This document shows positions 1-10,517 of a stretch of 64,000 bases of DNA, piece by piece (position 1 is the first letter of the stretch; each line of letters starts with the position of its first letter). A program made the position numbers and the translations under genes. Below the pieces are notes generated by a model. The model saw only the letters and a program-made list of their open reading frames with translations, searched no databases and had not been told where the DNA came from. This DNA is from Nepenthes gracilis. Its lineage: Eukaryota; Streptophyta; Magnoliopsida; Caryophyllales; Nepenthaceae. Location: NCBI GenBank assembly GCA_033239525.1, contig BSYO01000024.1, positions 9,261,991 through 9,325,990 on the forward strand, written 5' to 3'.

Positions 1-1639
1 ATCCTCGAGCTCTTTGGATCTTGCCTCTAACTCGGATCGCACTCGGTCGAGATAGGCAACGCGTTCTTCACTTCGAATGGTCTCGCAACAACATTTACTT
101 GATGTTGCATGTCCTCAAGCACGGCAAGATCAACGCACAATTAAAATAGTCAAGAGATCTTGACTTCCCACCAATGCAATGCCTCCACCATGCGGAGTGC
201 TTCCTGAATTGTTAAGAAAAACGCAACAGTCACTCTGGAGCTGTGTGGAACAACATGATTAGAAGAAATCGATGAAGCAATACTTCCTAGTAGGACGGAC
301 CCTCCAAAAGAGACGGACCTCCCTGATATGACAGACCAGGAGAACTCTTAGCTCCAGTCACAGCCAAAAGCAGCAAGCATTGTAGAGGTTGCGTATGATG
401 GACTAAAGGTACCATGAAGCCCGGAGAAGGGGCAAGCACGCCCGAAATATTCGAGGGCTCAAGAGTCGATGCTTCTAGGTGATGCACCTCCTCAGCTGTA
501 GCCACAATCTCTGGATTATCCCCAGCCGCTTCTTCCTCCCTCTAATCAGTGCTAGCACCTTTAGCAAAAACGGCAGGAGGGGCAGACACAAACGCTTCCG
601 GTGAAGAAGCCACCGAGGTTGGGATCCCATGCTCAGCTGCAGTTGCAGCGTCGATCCGTTTGGCCATGGCGGACCAGCTAGCCAACGGGTCCCCTATTCC
701 AGTAGCAGTATCCGTTGTGGGCTCACCACCCTTGGCCTCTCCAAACGATTCACTAAAGCCCAAGTCATCTGACAAAGACCGATTAAAGCCTAGCCTTTGT
801 GATGACTCGCTAGCAATCGGAACAAGCACCTTTGCACAAGCCTCGTTGATCCTTCGATGCTCCTAAGAAAGGGTGGGCAATGGAGGAATCGCCTCACCAG
901 AAGCCCGCTAGGGAGAGTCCCTTGAAAGTAGATCCCTGTGCTTTCTCTTAGGGCGATGAGACAGTGTGGCGGAGGCGTCGTCCCCCTTTGTTCGAACCTC
1001 CCACTGCACTTCGTCTAGTGCACTTTGGGAGACCTAGTGATCAGTGTGACACAAGATGTCAGCATACTCCTTGAAGAGCCTCGTTAGCAGCCACACCATT
1101 TGTTCCTCACTCTTTAGAATGTCACCAGCGTAGGCCCTGTTGACCCTGTTCCATTTATTCAAGATCTTCCATTTGGGTGAAATTGCCAAGCAAAAGAAGT
1201 GATCATTTCAACCCATTTTCGAGCTCGGGTTCCCCCGGCTTATCTTGAACTACTTGTGGGGAGTGAAGGAGACCCAGTCACAATCCCGGCCAAACTGGAA
1301 GATCACTTTCAAGTTCCAGGCATTGAGACTAAGCCCTTTGGTGCGAAGGAAGACTCATAGAGTCACCAGATACTGAACAATGTTTGGATGGAGGCGAGCC
1401 ACAGGAATTTCTAGAGCCATCAGGATTTCGCACAACTCCTTTGCAAATGGGATGCAAAGACTGGCCTTCAGATGTTCCTCATAGATGATTATGAACTTTA
1501 AATGAGGAGTGTGGGCCGTGTCGTCAATCCTAGGCTCTGTGTACTGAATTATGCTTGGAATATGACATTTGCAGTATAAAGACTCTATCGCTCTACCAGA
1601 GAGGATAGACAAAGTATCAATGATGTCCCGGGGAGCCAT
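1..1639 (-). pseudogene. Decayed antisense extra ORF (aORF) of a Tat-type Gypsy element, PF04195-like
   Basis: The minus-strand reading starts at ATG 1639 (MAPRDIIDTLS...). At about residues 45-95 it reads YEEHLKASLCIPFAKEL and later LHPNIVQYLV, which resembles the plant 'putative gypsy type transposon' domain (PF04195/Transposase_28). The segments 1639-1355, 829-542 and 505-287 lie in one frame, separated only by in-frame stops. A frameshift follows, and 1-75 reads a heptad-like, charged coiled coil (RVRSELEARSKELED) that runs off the window edge. Known: Tat-lineage elements often carry an extra ORF antisense to gag-pol between pol and the 3' LTR. The + strand LTR at 3142 fits that layout. 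The function of this ORF class is unknown. It is a pseudogene here. The family call rests on remembered motif similarity, not a search. Confidence 0.6.
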
Positions 1640-3141
1640 TCAAAATGACAATGGCAAATTATGGCAGGGATATTTGAAGAACAAAGAGATGCAAAAACAG
1701 ATGTGGGCTAGTGCTTAAATAGCCATAGTCTTAGCCCGGAAGTGGCGTTGTTTGAGGATGTTGAAGGGGCGCGTCTCCATGATGATTGCAACACATGCCT
1801 ACGTCGCATAGTGTCGTGGCACATCAATTCGCTGGGTCAGTCATGTTGATTGGCGCTTTGCCTCCCCGCATGGCACGTTGATAGACTAGAAGCCCATGAC
1901 CTAGAGCTACAAGTCGGCGGCACAATGCGGGCAACGATGCCCTGACACGCCTCTTTTCTAATGTGATGGCAGACTGGCGATGTGGAACCCTGATAGGCTT
2001 GAGACAAGTTCCATAGGTTCGCGTCCTTGATAGGCACTCGGGACCCATTATTGCCATAAGAATGGGTTGCCAATGGTCCGAGTTATCAGATTGTCAGAAA
2101 TCGCTCAACGAGAAAGCAACATTTAAGGGCTTCAACTATTCACATCATGCAAGAATATTGGAGCGGTAAAATATGAAGAAAAACAATGCTTAGTAGTTTA
2201 ATTTGTTGATCCATTTTACAAAGTATAAGTTTATAAAACGCAGGCGTACGATCAAAAGAAAACAAAAATATATGGAGCAGCAACCCAACTATAGATGTTT
2301 CTGCCAACCTTCAGGACGGGCAATTTCAAGAGGATAGCTCACCTATCGGCCGTTGCAGCGCCCAAGCAGCTGGTATAGTAGGAAGAGCATGAAAAAGCCC
2401 TCCCTTGTAAGAGTGAGGCGTAGTGTACCTGCTCTCACCCAGGAGGCGACCACCAAAAATTGTCCATTGAGGCCCAACCATAGCCCTCGAGTCCATATGT
2501 CTTTGTGAGACCCAATGCGGCGACAAAGGTTAGGGCTTGATATGGATGTAAAAAAAAAAAAAAAAGAAGATCCTCCAGTAGACGGTAGAATAGCCGTCCA
2601 CCTCTTCGGAACTAAATTAGAAAGAACTACTCAATACTAGCTAGGAGAAGGGGAAGCCGGCCCCCAAAACCCATACTCTTTCGGTGCAACACAAGGCCTG
2701 TGCAGGCCAAGCCAAAAAGAGGGTAACCAAGGTAAACTTAAGACGTATCTTCAGACATCAATTTCGAACATCTGACAAGAGTCTCCTCCTATCCTGGCTT
2801 GTGGCTGTGCAGGTTCCATGCTAGCTCTGAGTATGCCCACTCAATAGATGATTATGCTTTGTGATGTAAGGTGTAGAAAGCCCCTCCATTTGTAACCGGA
2901 GTAAGGTTTCTTCTAGCATTTAATTGAGGAGATTGTAATATCGCTAGAAGATCGCCCTCAACAGAGAATTGCTAGTGTCAAAGAATAAGATCAAAACCAA
3001 ATCTTGCCAAACAAAGTAAAATTGCAAAGCACTTGGGAAAGGAACGCTTGGGAAGAGAAAGATTGTATGGGTCTACAGGTAGCGTCCCATCAAGAACTTG
3101 TTGGGAGATGAAAATTCAAACCATCCAACACAAGGGGCTAG
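1640..3141. other. Non-coding 3' region of the Tat-type element
   Basis: This is moderately GC-rich sequence between the antisense ORF start and the + strand LTR. The short ORFs on either strand have no recognisable domain. A poly-A run lies at about 2550-2565. Just before the LTR the + strand reads ACACAAGGGGCTAG (3128-3141), a weak candidate polypurine tract. Nothing else is recognised. Confidence 0.4.
1714..1721 (-). promoter_or_regulatory. TATA-like box for the antisense ORF
   Basis: Minus-strand TATTTAAG sits about 75 bp upstream of the ATG at 1639, a normal plant TATA-to-start distance with a short leader. It suggests the antisense ORF had its own promoter inside the element. This is inferred from position and motif only. 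Confidence 0.35.
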
Positions 3142-3668
3142 TGATGGGGCTATCCATGAGCCAGCCCAAAAACCCAGCCCGCTGGAGAAAAAGAGGCCTA
3201 GGAGACGAAAAGCCCAGTAAAATGCTTCCTTAGCCCGAGATCCAAAAGGAAACATGGCTGGCTCAAGCTGGTTGACTCGGGACCACCCAGCAGGGAACGG
3301 GAAACTTGGGCTTTGTGGTACTTTGCCTCAACCGTCGACCCTCCAACTCAGCAGCCGACAACCTTCATAGCTCAATGCATGTGAGCAAGCCATACTTGCC
3401 ATAATCAATCAAGTAGCTCAGCAAATATGTCCAGAATATTGCCCCACGATTGCGTATCACCCCCAGGATAGCAGTTGTAACTCAGTAAATCTTCTCAGAC
3501 TAAAATTGCATACAGCGTGCTTCGCGAGCTTTGGCAGCAGAAAGAATATTCCCATATAGCGGCGGTTACCATAGTCGGTCCCCGTGATCGTCGGGATAGT
3601 CTAGTGGATCCACACAAGCAGCTGCCATCAACCGTGAAGTCCAAGGAAGGTTAAACCGGCCCTCACTC

Positions 3669-3675
3669 TATAAAT
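3669..3675 (+). promoter_or_regulatory. LTR TATA box
   Basis: TATAAAT followed by a C-run, in the LTR about 160 bp upstream of the tandem repeat. The same order (TATAAATACCCC, then repeats) occurs on the minus strand of LTR F, which supports this as the U3/R promoter. Confidence 0.55.
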
Positions 3676-3825
3676 CCCCCCTCTCTACCACAAGAGAGGG
3701 GATGAACGAAAACCCTAGCCCTTCGAATGAGCAATCATGCAGTTAACTTTAGAACACAGAGCATACACTCTTCTCTTAGGCATTTGCACGCACTAAGGTG
3801 CAGCAAAGCCACCCTGCCGAAAAGC

Positions 3826-4130
3826 ACATCTCTTAAAGTCACTTCCCAGTTGGGTACACTCCTTTCAAAGCCGCTCCCTACCCAAGCACATGCTACTGGA
3901 GCACAGTTCTCCATCTCTCAAAGCCACTCCCTAGCCGAGCATACATTATCGAAGTATAGTCCTCTATCTCTCAAAGCCGCTCCCTAGCTAAGCACACCTT
4001 ACGGAGCACAACCCTTCATCTCTTAAAGTCGTTTCCTAGTCGAGCACACTTCACTCTCTAAACTGTTTCCAGTCGAGTGCACCTCTCTAATCCGCTCACC
4101 TGCTGAGTGCACTACTGGAGCAAAGTCCTC
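3826..4130 (+). repeat. Degenerate ~52-bp tandem repeat in the LTR
   Basis: The core CTCTCAAAGCCGCTCCCTAG recurs at 3915, 3968 and 4020 (spacing 53 and 52), with shorter or more diverged units at 3830, 3861 and after 4060. Each unit also carries GAGCACA and CTCCAT words. It is the forward-strand counterpart of the 50-bp array of LTR F. Confidence 0.75.
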
Positions 4131-4357
4131 CATTCAACACATAATCCCCTTATACATGTATCTACGCATTATCTTGTCATCCTCCCATCTTTTTGTCTAA
4201 TTGAGAAAGTTTTTTTATTTAAATTTCGGAGGATATACCAGAGAGCGGTTCCGTCATCCTCTGACTAACAAAGATCGGTCCCATTTCAGTTTAGCCCACT
4301 TGGCGAAATCAAGCGGCTCTCTTATTCATCCAGTAACTCAGATCCAGAGATGCATCA

Positions 4358-6817
4358 AAATATAACCACATTTTTCATTTGTCACACAATCATATGATGA
4401 TTTTACTTGAGCAACAAATATATATATCTCTGCCATGCACTCATACTGCATAATGGGATGTATAGACTAAGCTTGTCCAACTGACTCTACCTTTTGTAGA
4501 TATTTTACATTTTTTTCACCTTAAGGACAATGAATAGAATCATTGTGTGGGCTTATTTATATAAAATTCGAGCTGTGAAATTATAAAGTCCCTTTCATTA
4601 AATTTATGATATCTATATACTACCATTATTACTGTTATTGTTGTTAGATTGCATTTCTAGTGACTAGGGCTTTAAATTAACCGAGTTGTGTTTGAACAAC
4701 TCAGATGCTCTGCTCGAACAAGGCTCCTTCGAGGTTGTTTCTTTGCAAAAGTGAGCAATGGGGCCAAACTTTGAAGTTCATCTGACAAACTAGCCTAGCC
4801 TAAGCTGGATTGAGTTTGATTTGTTTATGTGCATGAATAGTTCGCTTAGGATTTTTTTTAGGCTCATGAATGAATGAGCTTGTTTATGAGATAGTCCATT
4901 GACTTGTTAAGGGTTGATAATACATTCAATTATGGATTCATTTTTAGGCTTGTTAATAGACTTGTTTAAAGGCTTGAGTTTGATTCGTTTATGAGTTCGG
5001 CCTAATAAACAAGCTTGTCTAGGATTGGCTCGGCTCCTTGATTCACAAAGAAACCAAGCATGAGCTTGGTTTTTTAATTCATAAGTTGACAAAGCCTCAA
5101 GCCAAGGATTGGCTCGGTTTGAGCTTGTTTATAAGAACTAGTCATTTTATAATAAAACATAAAGTAGAATAATGAACCACTATTTTATTTTTTTAATAAA
5201 TTCAACCAAGGTTTTCTTAGGTTAATCCAGGTATGTTTTCTCAAATTTCTCAGCTTTTAGTATTTTTCTTAATTTAACCAAGGTTTTAATATTTTTCTAC
5301 CTCAATTTATCTTCAAAATTGACAAATAATGTTAAAAGTAATTGTAGACTATTACAGTACTGCTATTGCCCTTTAACATTCTTTAAAAACAATATTAAAA
5401 TATCTTGCCAAAATACTACAATTATTTCACATTTTTTCGCTTTTAAAACAAAAAATAATTTGGAAAAACTGCCAATGATAATGGAAAGTTAAATCAAGGT
5501 CCGATGCATGATTTTAATGTCTCTAGAGGTTAACATATTAAAAATATATGGAAAATTAGAAGAACTATAGAAAAGTGAAATTAGGGTAAAGAAAAGGAGA
5601 AGAAAATAAAAGCAATTAAAAGAGGTGTACTTCCAAACAACTGGATGGCGATAAGGGAAAGGGAAAATATGAAGAAGGATGGTAGAGAGTCGAGGTTGGA
5701 AGGGGGGGTTAGAGGCAGCTCTGACGTGGGGTGGTCTTATATCAAATCATTTTCTTCTTTCTCTTCTTTTTTGCATTTCATAATTTCAAATAACTTTTTC
5801 GTTTACGTTGTGTACTGCTTAAATTTAGAAGGATGAATAATAGTATGAAAAATTTGAAGGATATAAGGGGAAGTTATTTATTTTTTCTTGTTTGTTCATT
5901 TAGTCATTTATACATTATAAATATGCTAATAACAAACTAAAAAACCATAAATTGCGTTAGTTAATTAATTTGTTAGTGAGTGCTGTACTTGATCTAGTCA
6001 TAGTGCATGGATGACCACTTTGGTTGGATGGAATTTGGTGAGATTAATAATTCTATGGAAGTTCTTATTCTTTGAGTGTTTTTAATACCTTACTTGAGAA
6101 AAGATACTACCGAGAATTTATATTACTAAATAAATGAAAATAATTAACATTAAGTGAATATCATTTCCAGTCAGACAATTGTGGCAGCCATCCCTTACAG
6201 ACCACTGCCAACCACTGTGCTGGTGGTGGTGGTAATATTTGTTACCACATAGAAATGGTTATTCCCATGCAAATCTAATAATATTATATTTATTTCCTCC
6301 GTATTTCATTGTCATCTATATCATTTCAGCAACCAAACATTATAGATACGGGATTATATGCAAGTGTGAAGTTGTTTTCTTTTTAGCTTATTGCATAATA
6401 TCACCTTCTGAGACTATATATATATATATATTTCTTTTCCTTTCTTTCAAGTTAAATGATCCATTTCTTTATGAGTTCCTTGGAGATTCTCTTTTGCATA
6501 GTTGTAGCAGTCATGTTATGAGTTGCTACATTTCTCACTTGTTTTCACATGTCAGTGCACATGATACAAAATCAATGTTCCCTTTGGCCATAATTTGAAA
6601 TAATTGAAGTATTTATCTTCCTATGCTCACTGTATGGCCCCTGCAGAAACAAGGTTTAGACCCAATTGAATGTTGCCATGCTTTTATCTTGCATAATGCA
6701 TGTCCTCAATGGGTGATGGAATATTTCATTAAAGTTTTATTGATTTTTGTGATCAAGCCTAATTATCTTAGGCTGTGAATATAGATGCTGCCTGGTGTTG
6801 AATCTCTTTGGCTGCAG
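4358..6817. other. Non-coding DNA upstream of the LSM3 exons (probable intron or intergenic)
   Basis: AT-rich sequence with short ORFs of no recognisable content. I looked for the missing 5' LSM3 exons (the N-terminal half of the Sm1 region ending before the AYDQHL exon) and did not find them here. They may lie left of the window beyond the transposon, or be lost. Confidence 0.5.
4740..5150. repeat. Degenerate repeat rich in CTTGTTTA/GGCTCGG words
   Basis: Words such as GGCTTG, GAGCTTG, CTTGTTTAT and GGCTCGGCT recur many times over about 400 bp without a strict period. Similar compositions occur in dispersed non-coding plant repeats. No ends or TSD are visible and the class is unknown. Confidence 0.4.
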
Positions 6818-6913
6818 GCTTATGATCAGCATTTGAATATGATTCTTGGTGACGTTGAAGAGGTTGTTACTGCTGTAGAAATTGATGACGAGACCTATGA
6901 AGAGATTGTTAGG
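6818..6913 (+). CDS. LSM3: LSM3, penultimate coding exon (Sm1 C-terminal part and linker)
   Basis: LSm3 is a core subunit of the LSm2-8 ring that binds the U6 snRNA 3' end in the nucleus and of the cytoplasmic LSm1-7 mRNA-decay ring. This 96-bp exon encodes 32 residues, [20 protein letters not shown] then [12 protein letters not shown]. It holds the second half of the Sm1 fold, with the conserved D and N of the RNA-binding loop (AYDQHLN). Boundaries: acceptor TTTGGCTGCAG before GCT, and donor AGG/GTATGC. It splices in phase 0 to 7475. There are no stops and no changes at key positions. The exons encoding roughly the first 39 residues are not in 4358-6817, so the gene is incomplete in this window. 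It could be the 3' end of a functional gene with a long 5' intron, or a truncated copy. Confidence 0.9.
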
Positions 6914-7474
6914 GTATGCAATCTCTTCATTTCATATTTGATTTCCTTTCTGGTTTCTAAACTAGGAGACTAGATAATATGAATGAATCCATTCAGCGCA
7001 TAAGTCCTTGCCAAATATAGTTCTATGTGTCCTTGTTAGCTTCTTGCATAGCCGAGGATCTCATGCTATGTGTCCTTGTTATATTGAGTTGAGCAATATC
7101 TTCCCATCTACTAGTCTACAAAATTAAATTGCTTTTTCTTCTAATAAAGCGTTGCTGTGATGGTAATTTGGAACCAGCTTCTTCCTTGACAGAGTCCTTG
7201 TGAGGGTGACTTCTGACCTTTACTTAGCCACTTTAAGCAGATAAAAGATTTTCAGTATCAGTAGCTGTTTTCCCTTCGATGTGTCCAACTCTTAACAGAA
7301 AAGTGAATATCTGAAGAAATGATTTTAATGTGGAGCTTGTTTGATGTGAAAAGTAAGTAGATATTTTGTAGCTAAATGCTTTCAGAATAAGGTTTAATGC
7401 CGTGTGACTCGTAAATTTCGTTAAATTCTTACACGGTGGAGAGAGTATTCAGAGTTCAACGTATTTTCCTGCAG

Positions 7475-7555
7475 ACCACTAGGCGCAGTGTGCCTTTCCT
7501 CTTTGTTAGAGGAGATGGTGTCATATTGGTGTCCCCTCCTCTGAGGACAGCTTGA
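7475..7555 (+). CDS. LSM3: LSM3, last coding exon (Sm2 motif)
   Basis: Acceptor CCTGCAG precedes ACC, and the exon encodes [20 protein letters not shown] then PPLRTA and a TGA stop at 7553-7555. [11 protein letters not shown] is the Sm2 motif, with the RGD/RGN loop that contacts RNA. The C terminus PPLRTA is as expected for plant LSm3. The 561-bp intron 6914-7474 separates it from the previous exon in phase 0. Both exons together give 58 intact residues, about 60% of the usual ~97-residue protein. Codon use and frame are undisturbed, which argues against an old pseudogene. The sequence after 7555 is likely 3' UTR. Confidence 0.9.
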   Translation, partial: TTRRSVPFLFVRGDGVILVSPPLRTA

Positions 7556-9022
7556 AAGGAGAATGATTTTGGTTGATTTCTAGATTGGATCAGACTCCCA
7601 GTTTTCAGAGAAATGGTTTTGGGATACTCTCAGATATCCATCTGTTCTTACGGATCCGTCCGATAATGATATGCCCACATAAATGAAAAGGCAGACAAGG
7701 GAAGATGAATTGAGTTCTGTAGTTGTGGTACACCTGCGATATCTTATCTTGTTTTCTGAATACTCTTTGTGGGGTTGCTTCTGGATATGCTTATAAATTG
7801 CATGCGATTACGTCCAGTGTCTTTTCCTTTGGCAGAAATGTGAGATCCCAGTTATTGCGAGGACATGGAATTTCATAGCCAGATGATGGCTTTTAGGTCT
7901 GCAAATCTGTTGTTATATATATAATGTATCTGTATATGTACAAACGTGTGTATGTATGTATATAGCAGAACTCTCCCTCAAGACGCTATCAGGATTTCGT
8001 CCCTTTTTAAATTAAAAAATATATATATTTTTTATAAATTTATTATATATATATATATATATATATTATAAAAATATATTTTATTGTATTTATTTTGTCA
8101 AATACCTAATATTATAATTTGCAAAAGTAAAAAAAAAAAAAATCTAAGAACTTATTTAATTTTAAGATTTACCCCTTGCATTTTTATTTGTGTTGTTATT
8201 GTCATTTTTATAGATTTTTTATGGTTGGAATTTAAAATAATTAAATTATTAATATGATTTTCTACGTCTAATTAATTTTTTAAAAAATATATTTTTATTA
8301 TTTTTGATGTTATTTTGTTTATTTATTTTTGTCAATCACTTGACTCTCTGCTTTGAAAGTTAATTCAAATAATATTATACTGACTAGTGGTTTGAGATTT
8401 CTTGTAATTGATATAAGTATAAAAATATGTATTTGATAGTCTTTTATTATTCTAAAGTCTTTAACTCTGATTAATTAATCAATTATGAAGTTGGATACTT
8501 AATCGGATTAAAAATAGTGAATAAATAAATGTGATGTTGGATTTTTGATAATTAGATATGATGCACATCGACTTTGTATTAAAAAATAAAAATTTTATTT
8601 ACTGGGGGTTTTAGATCACTTGTGCTATTATTGCTTACTTCTACTGTTAAATTGATCGATTTTAGTGTTAATTGTGATACATATATGCTGTATATTATAT
8701 ACTAGTTGTATTAAATTTATATTTTTATTTTTTCTGTAATACCAATCATTCTCATATGTTGGTATAGAATTTTTCAAAATAAATATACACTTTATGATAA
8801 ATTAGTATTAGAGGATTTTTCTGATATTTAATTTTTTTTAAATAAATAAATAAATATATTTAAATATAAGATTAATAAATATGTTATTTTTAATATATTT
8901 GAATATTGATTTAAAATTATTTCTTAAACCTTATATTTAGCACCACTGTTTGTATTATACAATGAAAGTTGTAATCATCTTGAAAAAGTATAAAATTATC
9001 AATAAATAATAATAATTGGTTT
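7556..9022. other. LSM3 3' flank, then AT-rich DNA
   Basis: About 350 bp after the stop has mixed composition suited to a 3' UTR. From about 7900 the sequence is strongly AT-rich with (TA)n at about 7913-7925 and 8040-8067 and an A-run near 8130. No genes are seen. The last ~270 bp belong to AT-rich repeat copy 1. Confidence 0.5.
8757..9022 (+). repeat. AT-rich dispersed repeat, copy 1, left part
   Basis: It aligns by eye with 48207-48500: both read TTGGT(A/G)TA(G/A)AATTTTTCAAAA, then a run around TTAATAAATAT, then GTATTATACAA and CAATAAAT. The copy is interrupted at 9022 by the TR-GAG element and resumes at 13420. No coding potential and no recognised class. Confidence 0.55.
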
Positions 9023-10065
9023 TGAAAAAGCACGTTTTGTGCTACCGTATTTAAACCCGATTCAAGTATAAATGAAACAAAATAAATAAATTAAATATCC
9101 AATACACGTAAAGGGATATTTAACTTAAATGTAAAACGGAACTAATAAAGATGCACAATATTAACAACAATGAGCAATAATAATAAAGGCGCGATTTTGG
9201 TGACGAAATGAAAACTTCGATACCACCGGTATCGAGAAAAACACTCCGGGTTTCAACGGCCGGTGAAAGAATGCACTATGAAAATCAACTTACGCATCAG
9301 ATAGAACGACGCGCTAACCTAGCCGACTTACTCCCGTCACATGATCCCTACTAAGGAACTCCTTGGATTTGCCTGCGGCAACGGAACCGGATACCTTCCG
9401 ATCTTCACGTCAATCTTCCCTCGAACCACTTGAATTTCCAATCACGAACGAGTCTCCTTCTTTACGAACAAAAGTCTCCAACAATGGTGGAAGGATGAAG
9501 GTTTGAATGGAAAAGAGAAAGAAAAATAATGAGAAACCTCTTTAGATTATGAAGCTCAAGGTAATGTCTTTTGGATTTCTCAAGAGAAGCTAAAACAATT
9601 AAAGCATGTAAAGCTTTCTTCTCAAACCTTAATGGCTGCACTAGATTTTCAGAGAGGTTGTGGCATGCTTAGGGTTTGAAGAAAAGAATGTATGAATTTA
9701 TAGTGGAGCCAAAAATGCGTTCAAAAATTCTGCCCGTTGTGCCGCCGCTCGAGCGGGGCTCGAGCGCACGGCGAGCGGCCGTAGGGTTTCCGCAGAAATC
9801 CAGCGGGCGCTCGAGGGCTGGAGGGCGGCGGAGTGGGCGGCATTACGGTTTATCGGCTCGAGCGGATATCGAGCAGAAGCGAGCGGCCCCATTATGGTTT
9901 ATGCGCTCGAGCAGTTAGCGGGCTCCAGGCGAGCGGGCGGACTTTGGACGGGCTCGAGAGCGTGGAGGGCGGACCGAACGGACTTTAACCCGACACCCAC
10001 AACCCGACATCAAATAATAATACAGATAGTCATGGAATATGCCAATTGGACAAATGTCTCTAACA
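9023..10065 (-). repeat. 3' LTR of the TR-GAG element
   Basis: 1043 bp. On the minus strand it starts TGTTAGAGACATTTGTCC and ends ...CGTGCTTTTTCA. It is a clear copy of 12406-13419, differing mainly by an extra ~30-60 bp in the GC-rich part (about 9780-9840). The GC-rich stretch 9735-9965 is packed with CTCGAG and GCGAGCGG words, a CpG-rich palindromic island like those described upstream of Sirevirus promoters. Confidence 0.9.
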
Positions 10066-10077
10066 ATCTCCCCCTTT
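10066..10077 (-). other. Polypurine tract of the TR-GAG element
   Basis: Minus-strand AAAGGGGGAGAT directly abuts the 3' LTR start TGTTAGAG. It is the expected primer for plus-strand DNA synthesis. Related purine tracts recur 300-460 bp upstream in the element. Confidence 0.85.
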
Positions 10078-10517
10078 GGCAATTCCGTAACAAAACTCAT
10101 AAAATAAAGAAATACAAGAGAATCACGGGTTCAGACACCACCGAGATAAAACCCGTGTACATAAAAATCTACGCCTAGTGATACAAAGAAAATACATAAA
10201 ACAATGTAAATAGCTATACGAGAGCTGCTGAGGCGATGCGATGAAAACTTACGGTGACATCCTGTATACTTTAGTGTCCTGATCAAGCAAGGTTAGTACC
10301 GACAAGACAAAAGATAATAACAATTTAACGGCATGCATGGTACATTGGCATGAGAACATACAATAATGGATCAAACACCAATCCTCCCCCTAACGAACAT
10401 AATCAATACTCCCTCTAACAGTAATAATAAACTGAAATGATATGAAAATAACAAAAAATATCCCCAAAATAAGCAGGCTCCGCTCCGTCTCCCCTAAGCT
10501 CCCCCTATCAAAGTGCA

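Larger units (their letters stand above)
3142..4357 (+). mobile_element. 3' LTR of a Tat-type Ty3/Gypsy element (family shared with LTR F)
   Basis: The ends TGATGGGGC... and ...GCATCA match, in inverted orientation, those of the solo LTR at 49022-50265 (TGATGGGTCC...GCATCA). The interiors align through the TATA box, the tandem repeat and the 3' third (for example CAGAGAGCGGTTCCGTC against CAGGGAGCGAGTCCTAT). No TSD is seen: GCTAG precedes it and AAATA follows, as expected for the 3' LTR of an element whose 5' end lies outside the window. The LTR is about 1.2 kb. Orientation follows the TATA box at 3669. Confidence 0.65.

Noticed and set aside
5645..6598. ORFs of 63 and 119 codons upstream of LSM3
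   Set aside because: No similarity to LSM3 N terminus or any domain; AT-rich composition and microsatellite-derived residues.
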